Origin: Paracoccaceae bacterium | GTDB taxonomy: Bacteria > Pseudomonadota > Alphaproteobacteria > Rhodobacterales > Rhodobacteraceae | Direction: 5' to 3' | Assembly: GCA_017510335.1 (NCBI GenBank) | Contig: JAFWNM010000007.1 | Coordinates: forward strand, 1 to 64,000 | DNA length: 64,000 bases | Part shown: in pieces, positions 1 to 9,399 of the stretch | How positions within the stretch are numbered: position 1 is the first letter of the stretch | Layout: every line of letters begins with the position of its first letter | The notes under the pieces: generated by a model | What the model saw: only the letters and a program-made list of their open reading frames with translations | Told to the model about the DNA's origin: nothing | Databases searched by the model: none | Program-made: the position numbers and the translations under genes

Positions 1-2388
1 ATCGGCCGCGATGAAATTCTGCGCCTGCGCAGGGCCAAAGGACGGGTTCAGCCCCACGGCAATGCGCAGCACATCCAGCGCGTCCAGTGCGGTGATGGCC
101 GGATCGCCGGTTTGCCAGTCGCGGCTGGCGTTCAGGCGGCCCGACATTCCCATGTCAGGGTGCAGCGTGAATGCGCCCGATGCCAGTGTCGCCACTTGCA
201 ACGCTGCGCCCCCATCGGGCGAGAATGTGACCACAGCCCCCGCCAGGGGCGTATCGTCCAATGTGGCAAGCCCGCCTGACAATGTCAGCGGGCCGTCCCC
301 GGGGTTAAGGCCCGGTTCCGGCGGGGTGAATTCCGTCGTGAAACTGGTGCTGTTTTGTGCGTCAGCGCCCGACACAGTGGTGGTTGCGGTGGCGGTCAGG
401 GTTGCACCATCGGGCAGGGCGGCCAGATCTTCGGGCGGGAGTGTCACGGCCCAAAGTCCCGCGTTTACAGGGGTGGTGTAGGTTTGCCCGTTCAGCATGA
501 CAGTGACCAGCGCCCCGTCAGGCACGTTTTGGGCACTGCCCGTCAAGGTTAGCCCCTGATCGCGGATTTCGGCCGTCATGCCGCCGTCAAAAGGCACTGC
601 GTCAAAGGTTATGACAGGGGCGGGAAAATCAAGGCTGGCGGTAAAACCAGTCAGGTTGAAAATATAGCTGTTGTCGAACTGGTCGATCAACTGCAGGGGC
701 AGCTGATAGGTAGTGCCGTGTATCAGACGCGCCAGCGTTGTGCCGGGGAAATCAAGCGTCCAGTTCCCGTTGGTGATGGTTGCTGTATGGGAAACACTGG
801 CAAGCGTGATGGTGACGGTGCCGCTGGTTGCGCTGGTCACCCCACTGAAGCTGACGCCTTGCATCAGGTCCGCGCCTGTCAGCGTTGCGCCGAATGGTGA
901 CGGGAAGGTGCCCAGCGTTGGGGCGTCGAACGTGGTGCGGAATTCGAACGCGGTTTGCACCGGGCCTGCGGCGGTCTGAGCTGTCGCGGTGATTTGGTAT
1001 TGCGTGTCATTTGCCAGACCCGCCAGATCGGCAGGCATCAGGGTATATGCCCACTGGCCCGACGTTGTGCGCACAGTGCTGTCCTGCCCGTTCAGGGAAA
1101 TGACCACCTCGGTGCCTTCGGCAATGTCCTGGGTCTGGCCCGAAAGGGTGACGGGCAAATTGCGTTCCTGCGCGCTTAGGAATTGCCCGAATGCTGGGGT
1201 CTGCAGGGTAATCTGGCCTTGTGTAACGGCGCTGTCCAGTGTTCCTTCAGGGGTATAGACCCCGTCTGCAAAGCGCAGGAACTGGATATTGCTAAGCGTA
1301 TTGGCCCCGTCGCCAAGCGCGCTGGCGCGCAGGTCGTTGACAGTTATTGTGCCCGCGCTGAGCGTGACATCATAATCCGCGAAGGCGCCGCTGAACCACG
1401 CTGTGTTCACCCCGCCTGCGCCGTCAATCACATTGTTGCCGCGCCCGACCAGCAAGATGTTGTTCAGGCTGTTGCCTGTCAGCGCCAGATCGCCCGCCCC
1501 CAGCAGCCCGCCTTCTGCCACGCCGTCCAGCAGTGTCAGATTGCTGGACGCCATGATCCGGCTGCCGCCCACAATGTCCAGTTTCACATTGCTGATGCTC
1601 AGGTCGACGGCGGCGCGCAATTCCTGCCCCTGCCAGTCGATCACCACAGTCACAGGGTCGGGCTGCGCCCCAAGGTTCAGCGCGTAGCCGCCTGCGCTGG
1701 CGGTCGTGGTGGTCTGGCCCAATGCGGTAATGGTCACGCCGCCGACAGCTTCGCCCAGCGAATAGAACCCGTCGCCATCATGATCGGCATAGGCCACCCC
1801 TGTCAGGAAACGGTCACCCGGGGTTTCGCGTCCGAATTTGTTGGTCATGACAGAGGCGTTGAAAACAGTTCCGCCGCTATTGGTATAATCGCCCATCACC
1901 TGCGCGATGCCTGCTTCGGTATAATCGGCATTCAGCAGGTTGGGCCGGTGGGTGATGGAATAGAACAGGCCCTGATGGTGGCCAATTCCTGACAGGCCAC
2001 TCAGAACCGCCTGTTCCGCGTTAAAAGTCCCTGTTGTTGCGGCAAATGACAGGTTTTCGCCCACAAAACTGGACCCGTACCCCGCATCAAGGGCGCGGTC
2101 GACGGGGGTTGTGCCATCCAGCCAGTGATGGCCCGCATTCGGGCCATCCAGCTGCACATTTCCCGCAAGATAGGCGTCCGAATGGGTGGCGGCGGCCTGC
2201 GACAATTGGGTATTCACGGCCAAAGGCTGGCGCACACCGTCAGCGATTGTGTTTGCGGGGGGGGCGCTGGACCCGCTTGTGGGGTTGGGGTCGTTCAGCC
2301 CTATGCCGAAACGTTCAGCCTCGCCGGTGGGGTTCAGGCGGGCACGGTTCAGTTGCTCAAGAAAAAACTGTTCTGAATTGGTCAGCAT
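1..2388 (-). CDS. Secreted CAP-domain protein with Ig-like repeats and dockerin-like end (partial)
   Basis: The reading frame is open from an ATG at 2388 to the left edge, giving at least 796 residues; the C-terminus lies outside the window. A GGAG element sits about 8 bases before the ATG. Residues 1 to about 160 match the CAP/SCP-like fold of bacterial CAP proteins (start MLTNSEQFFLEQLNRARLNP, a THSDAYLAG helix, a GENLSF motif). Next is a calcium-loop-like DHDGDGFYSLGE at about residue 200. The middle holds repeated Ig-like or cadherin-like beta modules rich in Thr, Asn and Gly. The visible end, with LDALDVLRIAVGL, resembles a type I dockerin half-repeat. No N-terminal signal peptide is evident, so type I secretion with a C-terminal signal is possible. 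The substrate is unknown. Family assignment is by inspection only. Confidence 0.8.
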   Translation of the reverse strand, partial: MLTNSEQFFLEQLNRARLNPTGEAERFGIGLNDPNPTSGSSAPPANTIADGVRQPLAVNTQLSQAAATHSDAYLAGNVQLDGPNAGHHWLDGTTPVDRALDAGYGSSFVGENLSFAATTGTFNAEQAVLSGLSGIGHHQGLFYSITHRPNLLNADYTEAGIAQVMGDYTNSGGTVFNASVMTNKFGRETPGDRFLTGVAYADHDGDGFYSLGEAVGGVTITALGQTTTTASAGGYALNLGAQPDPVTVVIDWQGQELRAAVDLSISNVKLDIVGGSRIMASSNLTLLDGVAEGGLLGAGDLALTGNSLNNILLVGRGNNVIDGAGGVNTAWFSGAFADYDVTLSAGTITVNDLRASALGDGANTLSNIQFLRFADGVYTPEGTLDSAVTQGQITLQTPAFGQFLSAQERNLPVTLSGQTQDIAEGTEVVISLNGQDSTVRTTSGQWAYTLMPADLAGLANDTQYQITATAQTAAGPVQTAFEFRTTFDAPTLGTFPSPFGATLTGADLMQGVSFSGVTSATSGTVTITLASVSHTATITNGNWTLDFPGTTLARLIHGTTYQLPLQLIDQFDNSYIFNLTGFTASLDFPAPVITFDAVPFDGGMTAEIRDQGLTLTGSAQNVPDGALVTVMLNGQTYTTPVNAGLWAVTLPPEDLAALPDGATLTATATTTVSGADAQNSTSFTTEFTPPEPGLNPGDGPLTLSGGLATLDDTPLAGAVVTFSPDGGAALQVATLASGAFTLHPDMGMSGRLNASRDWQTGDPAITALDALDVLRIAVGLNPSFGPAQAQNFIAAD

Positions 2389-2519
2389 CAAAAAAACTCC
2401 GGATCAAAACCGCGATGAAATATCCCGCGCAGGGTGTCAGTACATAGTTTAATGCAGGCGACTTAAAATGTCATTATTTTGCCGCACGACGCGGCATGCA
2501 GGGCATGCCCGCGCGCGGT

Positions 2520-5500
2520 TCAGTGAAAATCCCGGCTTGGGAACAGGCGTTTGGCCTGTTCGCGCGGGTGGTAGGCGCGCGGCGGGTAGCGGGGCGGGCG
2601 CGGCGCATCATCGGCCTGCGGGGCGGTCAGCCCGATGTCGTGATCCATGGGGTGGCCAAGGTCGGACAAATGATGCGACATGTCGTCGATCTGATCGGCA
2701 ATCAGATGTGCAACTGCCCCTTCCCGTTCCAGCCGCCCTGTGACACGCAGCAACCGCCCCCCCATGACAACCCGCCGGAACCGCGTATAGGTTTTGGGCC
2801 AAACCACCACATTGCACACGCCGGTTTCATCCTCCAACGTCAGGAAAATGACACCGGACGCTGTGCCGGGGCGCTGGCGGGTGATGACCAGCCCGCACAC
2901 GGCATGTCGCCCAAGCGGCACCGCAAGAAGCTGGTCATGCGGGGTCAGGGTGCCCATGGCGGGGCGCAGCAGTTCCATAGGATGGGCGCGCAGGCTTAGG
3001 CGCAGGGCGATGTAATCTTCCACCATCTCCTCGCCCAGATGCATGGCGGGCAGGGAAACGGCAGGTTCGCGCAGCCCTTCGCCATCAATCGGGTCGGCAA
3101 AAAGCGGCAGGGGCGCGGGTGCGCGGATGGCACGCACCGCCCAAAGGGCCGCGCGCCGCGTCAGCCCCGTGCCCGCAAAAGCATCGGCTTCTGCCAGCCG
3201 GTCCAGCACCGCAGGCGCGATCCCGGCGCGCAACCACAGGCTTTCGGGGTCGGGATAGCCATTGCCCCGCGCCGCCGCGATCCAGTCCGCATCTTCCTTG
3301 CGAAAGCCCTTGATCTGGCGAAACCCCAGCCGCAGCGCCAGCGCGCCATCGCCGCGCCGTTCCAGAACATTATCCCATCCGGAATGGTTCACGCAGATCG
3401 GGCGCACATCCACGCCATGTTCACGCGCATCGCGCACAATTTGCGCAGGGGCATAAAACCCCATCGGCTGGCTGTTCAGCAGCGCACAGGCAAAAACTGC
3501 CGGATGGTGGCATTTCAGCCATGATGATACATAGGTCAGCATGGCAAAGGCTGCCGCGTGGCTTTCGGGAAAACCGTAATCGGCAAACCCTTCGATCTGG
3601 GCAAAGCAGGCCTCGGCCACGTCGCGGGCATAGCCGTTTGCCAGCATGCCGTTGATGAAACGGTCCTTATGCGCGCCAATCGTGCCCATACGCCGGAAGG
3701 ATGCCAGCGAACGGCGCAGTTGGTCGGCTTCTTCTGCGGTGTAGCCCGCGCCCACAACGGCAATCTGCATGGCCTGTTCCTGAAACAGCGGCACGCCCAG
3801 CGTTTTTCGCGTGACCTGTTCCAGCGCGGGGCCAAAGGGTTCGGGCGTTTCCAGCCCCTGACGGCGGCGGATATAGGGCTTGACCATGCCGCCCTGAATG
3901 GGACCGGGGCGCACAATGGCCACTTCGATGACCAGATCATAGAATGTGCGTGGCCGCATGCGGGGCAGGAAATTCATCTGCGCGCGGCTTTCCACCTGAA
4001 ACACGCCCACCGCATCGGCGCGGCACAGCATGTCATATGTGGCGGGGTCTTCTTGTGGCACGCTGTCCAGTGTCAGGCGGTTGTGTTCATGGGTTTGCAG
4101 CAGGTCGAACGCCTTGCGAATGCAGGTCAGCATGCCCAGCGACAGGATATCAACCTTCAGGATACCCAGCGCGTCAATATCATCCTTGTCCCATTCGATG
4201 ACAGTGCGCCCCTCCATCGCGGCGTTCTCAATGGGGCATAATTCGTCCAGCCTGCCCTTGGTAATGACAAACCCGCCAACATGCTGGCTAAGATGGCGGG
4301 GAAAGCCGATAATTTCCCCGATCAGGCGCAGGGTCAGGGACAGGCGGCTGTCGCGCGGGTCCAGCCCCAGTTCGCGCAGGCGCGCAGGGTCCGCGCCGCT
4401 GTTGGAATGGCCCCATATCTGGCCTGACAGCGCGGTGGTGACATCGGCACTTAGCCCCATGACCTTGCCCACTTCGCGGATGGCGGCGCGGGTGCGGAAA
4501 TGAATGACCGTGGCGCACAGCCCGGCGCGGTCGCGGGTGTAGCGGTCATATATCCACTGAATCACCTCCTCTCGGCGTTCATGTTCAAAATCCACGTCAA
4601 TATCGGGCGGTTCGGCGCGGTGGCGTGAAATGAAGCGTTCGACCACCATGCCAATCATATCGGGGCTGACATCAGTGATGCCCAGCAGGTAGCACAGGAT
4701 GGAATTTGCCGCAGACCCGCGCCCCTGACACAGAATGCCGCGCCCGCGGGCATAGGCCACAATGTCATGCACTGTCAGGAAATAGGCGGCATAGTTCAGG
4801 TCTGCCACCAGCGCCAGTTCCTTGGCCATCAGCCCTTGCACCCGCTGGGGGGCACCTTGCGGGTAGCGCCGCGCCATGCCGTCGCGCGCCAGCCGTTCCA
4901 GCCGCGTTTGCGGGGCTTCGCCCTGCGCCACCTCGTCGGGGTAGTCATAACTTAGCTGCCCCAGATCGAAGCCGCAGCGCGCCGCAATGTCCAGCGTGCG
5001 CCGGATCGCGGCAGGGTGGTGGCGATACAGGCGCGCCATATCGGCATGGCCCTTCAGGCGGCGTTCCGCATTGGGCAGGGCGCGGGTGCCGATCCGGTCA
5101 ATGGTGATGCCTTCGCGCAGGCATGTCAGCACATCGGCCAGGGGGCGGCGCGCGGCACGGTGCATCAGCACATCACCCAGCGCCACCATGGGTGCGCTGG
5201 CGCGCAAGGCCAGACGTGCGCAGGCATCAAACCACGCCTGATCGCTGCCATCATAGCGCGGGGCCGCGCCCAGAAACACCTGTCCGGGATAGCGCGATTG
5301 CAGCGCCTGCAGCGGGGCGGCGGCCTGTGCCAGCCCTGCCTGGGGCAAGGCAATCAGGACCATGCCCTGACAGCCGGTTTCAAGGTCGCGCAATGTCAGG
5401 TGACACCCCCCCTTGGGGGCGCGGCGTTTGCCCTGCGTCAGCAACCGCGCCAGCCGATGATAGGCCGCGCGGTCGGTGGGCAGGGCAATCCAGTCCACTG

Positions 5501-5825
5501 CGCATTCCTGCAGCACCAGCCGCGCGCCCACAATCAGCTTTGGCAGCGCCGGCAGGGCCACAGGCGGCAATTCATGTGCTGAAACCTGCTGGCGTGATGA
5601 CGCGTCCATGCGGGTGGCAGACCGCACCGGCAGGCCCTTGCCCGCATCCTCGCGCAGGGTTTTCAGGGCGGACCAGGCACGCACCACACCCGCCAACGAA
5701 TTGCGGTCCGTGATCGCAATGGCCGCCAGCCCCAGTTCGGCGGCGCGCAAAACCAGTTCTTCGGGGTGCGATGCGCCCGTCAGAAAGGTGAAATTCGATG
5801 TCACGCATAATTCTGCATAACTCAT
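2520..5825 (-). CDS. dnaE2: Error-prone DNA polymerase III alpha-like subunit DnaE2 (ImuC)
   Basis: This 1101-residue C-family DNA polymerase does translesion synthesis in the ImuA-ImuB-DnaE2 mutasome. The N-terminus has the PHP-domain start typical of DnaE2 (SNFTFLTGASHPEEL). The palm carries the catalytic acidic motif PPDIDVDFEHERREEV at about residue 400. A helix-hairpin-helix region and an OB-fold near residues 960-1040 follow (GLVITRQRPGTASGVIF). The length and lack of a tau-binding tail fit DnaE2 rather than DnaE1. It overlaps the end of imuB by 4 bases, so the two are probably translated together. Expression is expected to follow DNA damage through the LexA-type site upstream of imuB. 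In this family the polymerase depends on ImuB for beta-clamp binding. Confidence 0.95.
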   Translation of the reverse strand: MSYAELCVTSNFTFLTGASHPEELVLRAAELGLAAIAITDRNSLAGVVRAWSALKTLREDAGKGLPVRSATRMDASSRQQVSAHELPPVALPALPKLIVGARLVLQECAVDWIALPTDRAAYHRLARLLTQGKRRAPKGGCHLTLRDLETGCQGMVLIALPQAGLAQAAAPLQALQSRYPGQVFLGAAPRYDGSDQAWFDACARLALRASAPMVALGDVLMHRAARRPLADVLTCLREGITIDRIGTRALPNAERRLKGHADMARLYRHHPAAIRRTLDIAARCGFDLGQLSYDYPDEVAQGEAPQTRLERLARDGMARRYPQGAPQRVQGLMAKELALVADLNYAAYFLTVHDIVAYARGRGILCQGRGSAANSILCYLLGITDVSPDMIGMVVERFISRHRAEPPDIDVDFEHERREEVIQWIYDRYTRDRAGLCATVIHFRTRAAIREVGKVMGLSADVTTALSGQIWGHSNSGADPARLRELGLDPRDSRLSLTLRLIGEIIGFPRHLSQHVGGFVITKGRLDELCPIENAAMEGRTVIEWDKDDIDALGILKVDILSLGMLTCIRKAFDLLQTHEHNRLTLDSVPQEDPATYDMLCRADAVGVFQVESRAQMNFLPRMRPRTFYDLVIEVAIVRPGPIQGGMVKPYIRRRQGLETPEPFGPALEQVTRKTLGVPLFQEQAMQIAVVGAGYTAEEADQLRRSLASFRRMGTIGAHKDRFINGMLANGYARDVAEACFAQIEGFADYGFPESHAAAFAMLTYVSSWLKCHHPAVFACALLNSQPMGFYAPAQIVRDAREHGVDVRPICVNHSGWDNVLERRGDGALALRLGFRQIKGFRKEDADWIAAARGNGYPDPESLWLRAGIAPAVLDRLAEADAFAGTGLTRRAALWAVRAIRAPAPLPLFADPIDGEGLREPAVSLPAMHLGEEMVEDYIALRLSLRAHPMELLRPAMGTLTPHDQLLAVPLGRHAVCGLVITRQRPGTASGVIFLTLEDETGVCNVVVWPKTYTRFRRVVMGGRLLRVTGRLEREGAVAHLIADQIDDMSHHLSDLGHPMDHDIGLTAPQADDAPRPPRYPPRAYHPREQAKRLFPSRDFH

Positions 5826-7285
5826 GCGAATTCACCCTGCACAAACCAGCCGGGGTTTTGCGGTGTGTGAAACAGCCACAGCCTGCGGCCTTGGCGGGTA
5901 TGAATGCACCAGTAGTCGCGCATTCCTGTCCGCCAATCGGCATCATCCAGCCACCATTCGGGCGCAATACGTTCCGGCCCGATGGCGCGCGCGGTCTGCA
6001 GTTGCATGCGCCGCCAGCGAAACCGCGCGGGCGGTGTGGGGCCTGTGGCGGCAATGGCTTCGGGGGGGAACAGGTGCAGCGGGCGGGGCGGGGTGCTGCG
6101 CCAGCCCGTTTCAGGCGCGCTATGGGCAGCGGGGGCAATCAGGAAACTGCGTTCGGGGATGTGGCTGTCGGCGGGCAGAAAGCGCCGCACATTTTCCAGC
6201 CCGATGCGGGTGCCGATGCGGGTGACAAGATCGGCCAGCCGGTCGGGGGGGTGTGATGTGGCGCTTAATCCGGCCTGCTGCGCGGCAAGGGGTTCTGTCA
6301 GCGTGGCTTCCAGCCGCAGCTGGTCAATGCCGAACCCTGCCTGCACAGTGGTGACGCCCCGTTCGAACAGGGGCAGAATGCGCGCCGCGTCGCGCATGGC
6401 GGCGGCCAGCCGCAATTCCACCTGCTGGCTGCCCTGATCCACCCGCCGCAATGTCAGCACCAATGCGCGCGCGCCTGTGCCTTGTGCGTGCAGTTTCGCA
6501 CATAGCGCTTCCAGCAGGCGGCCGGTGGCGGCCATGACATCCGCCACCAGACCAATGGGGTCAGGCAGGGTCAGGCGCACCGCGTAATGCACCGGCGCGG
6601 GTTCGGGGGTGACGGGTTCGGGCATATGGCCAAGCGCCTGATCCAGCCGTTGCAACAGGGCAGGGCCAAACCTGCGCGCCAGCGGTGCGCGGGCTGTGCG
6701 CGACAGGTCACTGATGGTGCGCAGGCCCAGCCGTTGCAGCGCGGTGCTGGTGGCATTGTCCAGCCGCAGCGCGGCCACTGGCAGACTGTCCAGCGGTTGT
6801 TCTGCCTGCGTGCCATAATGCGCCCGCGCCCAGGCTGCGCCGCGGGTGTTGCCCAGCCCCAGCCGCACTTCCAGCCCGGCTGCGCCCAGACGCGCGCGCA
6901 TACGCGCCAGAAGTGCCCCTTCGCCGCCCCACAGATGGGATGATCCGCTGATATCCAGCACCAGCCCGTCCGCGCCGTCATACCCCACCCAAGGGCACCA
7001 GCGCATCGCCCAGCGGCGCAGCGTGGCCAGAAAGCGGGCGTCCAGATCCGGGCGTGCAGGGCGGCACACCATGTCGGGGCAAAAAGCGCGCGCATCGGCC
7101 AGTGACATGCCGCACTGCAGCCCCGCCTGTTCGGCAGGTATGTTCAGGCAATACAGCCGGTCGCTATTGTCCTGCCGGATGGTCAGCGCAAAGGGGCCAT
7201 CAACCGGATGTGCCCGCAGAACCCGATCTGTTGCCAGTCGGGGAAACCACATGCAAATGACGCGTTTCTGAATTCCATCGAACAT
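5822..7285 (-). CDS. imuB: Y-family polymerase-like mutasome protein ImuB
   Basis: ImuB is a catalytically dead Y-family polymerase homologue that links DnaE2 and ImuA to the beta clamp. The protein starts near the motif MWFPRLATDRVLR, where an active Y-family enzyme would have its first catalytic Asp. The second acidic motif region reads DGLVLDISGSSHLWGGEGA. Loss of the usual acidic residues is the hallmark of ImuB. The start is uncertain: a TTG at 7297 lies almost on a LexA-type box, the ATG at 7285 follows a GGGG run by 6 bases, and an ATG at 7252 begins directly at MWFPRL. I chose 7285 because of the spacing. The gene overlaps the 3' end of imuA and the 5' end of dnaE2, so it sits in the middle of an SOS cassette. 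Confidence 0.9.
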   Translation of the reverse strand: MFDGIQKRVICMWFPRLATDRVLRAHPVDGPFALTIRQDNSDRLYCLNIPAEQAGLQCGMSLADARAFCPDMVCRPARPDLDARFLATLRRWAMRWCPWVGYDGADGLVLDISGSSHLWGGEGALLARMRARLGAAGLEVRLGLGNTRGAAWARAHYGTQAEQPLDSLPVAALRLDNATSTALQRLGLRTISDLSRTARAPLARRFGPALLQRLDQALGHMPEPVTPEPAPVHYAVRLTLPDPIGLVADVMAATGRLLEALCAKLHAQGTGARALVLTLRRVDQGSQQVELRLAAAMRDAARILPLFERGVTTVQAGFGIDQLRLEATLTEPLAAQQAGLSATSHPPDRLADLVTRIGTRIGLENVRRFLPADSHIPERSFLIAPAAHSAPETGWRSTPPRPLHLFPPEAIAATGPTPPARFRWRRMQLQTARAIGPERIAPEWWLDDADWRTGMRDYWCIHTRQGRRLWLFHTPQNPGWFVQGEFA

Positions 7286-7811
7286 GCCAGGCCCCAATTG
7301 TTCCTGATTTGTTCTTATTAATTTCCCAATGCATCAGAGTCGAGTCGCTTCTGTGCGGTTCAATGTCCAGGGCGGGTGTTGCATGCCAGCGGGTTTCAGC
7401 CGCGTTGGACCCCATCCCTTCAGGAATGATGCACAGCCCTGTGGTGTGTCCTGTCCGTGCCGCCAGTTGCAGCCTGCGCCCCTCGCGCAGGTCCAGCGGG
7501 CGGGTGATGGTTATGACAACCAGCGGCGCGGACCCATCCCTGAGCGCTTCTTCGGCCACAGCGAGAGTGTCGGTCTGGTTGGGCGTGCAGGCCAGCACTA
7601 TGCGTGCAGGGTCCACAAAGGCCGCAAGCCCGGGCGGGTGCAGGGTGCCTGCCTGCCTGCTTTCGCATACCCACAGCACCATCCCATCCATCCTTGCGGC
7701 AAGGATGGATGCGAATGCCGTTGCCCCCGCGCCGGACACTTCATGGACACGGGCGGCACGCAAAAATGTGGAAGACGACGGATCACAGGACATGCTGCCA
7801 ATATATGGCAC
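7200..7811 (-). CDS. imuA: SOS mutasome protein ImuA (RecA/SulA-like)
   Basis: This 203-residue protein matches the alphaproteobacterial ImuA family: a VHEVSGAGATAFASILAAR opening, a LAAFVDPARIVLACTP strand region and the conserved RPLDLREGRRLQLAAR segment. ImuA is a RecA-like accessory factor that stimulates ImuB-DnaE2 mutagenesis. The Walker A motif is degenerate, as is usual for the family. Its 3' end overlaps imuB by about 85 bases, which is large, and the overlap region contains a LexA-type operator. The gene begins about 50 bases after the end of the DUF418 gene, and no LexA-type site was seen upstream of imuA itself. Basal imuA transcription may therefore come from the upstream gene. 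A second in-frame ATG at 7793 could be the true start. Confidence 0.82.
   Translation of the reverse strand: MPYIGSMSCDPSSSTFLRAARVHEVSGAGATAFASILAARMDGMVLWVCESRQAGTLHPPGLAAFVDPARIVLACTPNQTDTLAVAEEALRDGSAPLVVITITRPLDLREGRRLQLAARTGHTTGLCIIPEGMGSNAAETRWHATPALDIEPHRSDSTLMHWEINKNKSGTIGAWHVRWNSETRHLHVVSPTGNRSGSAGTSG
7300..7314. promoter_or_regulatory. LexA-type SOS operator GTTC-N7-GTTC
   Basis: The plus strand reads GTTC, CTGATTT, GTTC: an exact match to the direct-repeat LexA site known from Rhodobacter and other alphaproteobacteria. It lies 15 bases upstream of the chosen imuB start and inside the end of imuA. Its position suggests that imuB-dnaE2 has its own damage-inducible promoter. The 8 fixed bases would occur by chance about twice in the window counting both strands, so position is the main support. 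Confidence 0.65.
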
Positions 7812-7861
7812 GCAGTCAGGCGTTTCAAACGGCTGTTGCGTGGCTGGCGCCCGTCAGCGGG

Positions 7862-9010
7862 TTATGCTGCGCGCCCGAATATGGGCTGGGGCCGCAAATG
7901 TGTCAGACTGCGCCACAGCCATTCCCAAGGCCCGTACACGAAATGCCGGAACCACAGATGCGCGAAACCGCACAGCACCACAACAATTCCGATTGCAAGT
8001 GCGGCCACGGCAAGCGTGCCGGTCTGGCCGATCAACTGAAACCCCCAGCCGTAAAAAAGCATCTGCCCCAGCGCCGAAGACCCCAGATACGCTGTCAGGC
8101 TCATCCGGCCCAAAGGGGCCAACAGGGTATGCACCCACTGCAGGCGGGGGCCATGCAGCGCGCTTGTCAGCACCATCAGATACCCCAGCGCCATCAGGGG
8201 CGTTTCCAGATACAATATGAACCAGATGCCCCGTGGCGTCTGGATCAGGTGCAACCCGGCCCATGCGGCCAGACCCAGCGACAGGCACAATGTGCCCATG
8301 CGCAATATCACCCCGCGCCGCGTTGCGATGTGCCGCAGAAAGGCACCTTTGCCCGCTGCAAGCCCCAGCAGGAACAGGCCCGACAGCATGAACAGCCGCA
8401 ACACCAGCATTCCCGCCGCCCCGTCAGCGGCCCCCGTGACCATATTCAGGTTCTGGGTGACCGCATCCGCATAATGCGGCGAGGCAAAGGCCTGCAGGCT
8501 GTCCCCATGTCCTTCGGGCACGGGGGCGGGCGGGCCAACCCCGCACAGGGCCACTGGCCCCGCCAGAAGTGCCCCCACCCCCAGCGCGCAAGTGACCCGC
8601 TGCGACAGGCGCGCAGCCAGCGGAAGCAACAGCCCCAGTGCGGCATAGGTCATCAGGATGTCAGCCCAGAACAAAAAGATCGCATTGAACGCCCCGATTG
8701 CGCCCAGAACCAGAAACCTGCGCATGATCTGTGCCGATGATGTTTCGCCTGCGGGGCCAGCACGCTGCAAGATCATGCTGAAACTCAGCCCGAACATGAA
8801 AGAGAACGCCGCGAGGGCCTTGCCGTCAAAAAACATGTCCAGAAAATTCCATGCAGCGCGGTCCAGTGGCCCCAGCATGTCGGCGCGCGCGTCCGGGCCA
8901 AGATAGGCCAACCCCGAAAATGTCATCATGTTCATAACGATGACAACACTTAACGCCACGGCGCGCACAGTGTCTATGCGGGTGTTTCGCTGGTGTTCCT
9001 GCCAAGCCAT
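7862..9010 (-). CDS. DUF418 family integral membrane protein
   Basis: The protein has about 382 residues from the ATG at 9010, which follows an AGGGGA element by 10 bases; an upstream in-frame start at 9124 would add 38 non-hydrophobic residues and is unlikely. It opens with RIDTVRAVALSVVIVMN, the first membrane helix of the YeiB/DUF418 family, and has about ten hydrophobic segments. The family C-terminus is present (PLGRMSLTAYLGSSALGQML and a HLWFRHFVYGPWEWLWRSLT stretch). DUF418 proteins resemble acyltransferase-3-type membrane proteins and have been proposed as transporters or acyl-transfer enzymes; no function is proven here. It lies just upstream of imuA in the same orientation. Confidence 0.85.
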   Translation of the reverse strand: MAWQEHQRNTRIDTVRAVALSVVIVMNMMTFSGLAYLGPDARADMLGPLDRAAWNFLDMFFDGKALAAFSFMFGLSFSMILQRAGPAGETSSAQIMRRFLVLGAIGAFNAIFLFWADILMTYAALGLLLPLAARLSQRVTCALGVGALLAGPVALCGVGPPAPVPEGHGDSLQAFASPHYADAVTQNLNMVTGAADGAAGMLVLRLFMLSGLFLLGLAAGKGAFLRHIATRRGVILRMGTLCLSLGLAAWAGLHLIQTPRGIWFILYLETPLMALGYLMVLTSALHGPRLQWVHTLLAPLGRMSLTAYLGSSALGQMLFYGWGFQLIGQTGTLAVAALAIGIVVVLCGFAHLWFRHFVYGPWEWLWRSLTHLRPQPIFGRAA

Positions 9011-9201
9011 CGTCGCTGCGTCCCCTTCGCTACAGGCAGCCATACTGCAGGGCCGGAAGTTTATATCACCCCCCACCGAAGGCCAGTCGCGGCCCTTTTG
9101 TGCGCGCGAAATGGGCGTTTTCATGCCAAAACTGCCATGATTGCGCTGGGTTCAGGGCGCGCGGCTGCCTGTGCGGGCCGCGATCCGGGCACGCCGGTAT
9201 T

Positions 9202-9399
9202 TCACAACAACAACGCCCCTGGCGGGATGGAAGCCAGCGCCAAGCACCATACAAGCCCAACATCTGCGCGCGCCAGCCTGCGCCAGATCGCGGCCAGTAT
9301 CTGCCCGGTGGCGCAACCGGCGGCCAGACTGGCGCCCCCTGGGACCGCATGCCCCACAGTGTCGCGTGGTTCAATTCGGGGCGGGCTGAAGAATGCCAT
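9202..9399 (-). CDS. Possible small membrane protein, unrecognised
   Basis: This 65-residue frame begins MAFFSPPRIEPRDTVGHAV and contains two hydrophobic stretches (PGGASLAAGCATGQILAAIW and DVGLVWCLALASIPPGALLL) split by an Arg-rich loop. The third codon positions are mostly G or C, as in real genes here. The Shine-Dalgarno signal is weak: a GGGG lies too close to the ATG. I do not recognise a family. It could be a real small inner-membrane protein or a chance open frame. Confidence 0.3.
   Translation of the reverse strand: MAFFSPPRIEPRDTVGHAVPGGASLAAGCATGQILAAIWRRLARADVGLVWCLALASIPPGALLL

Noticed and set aside
1183-1992. 269-residue plus-strand open frame within the CAP-protein gene
   Set aside because: The minus-strand frame is continuous from 2388 to the window edge with clear CAP motifs; the plus-strand frame has none.
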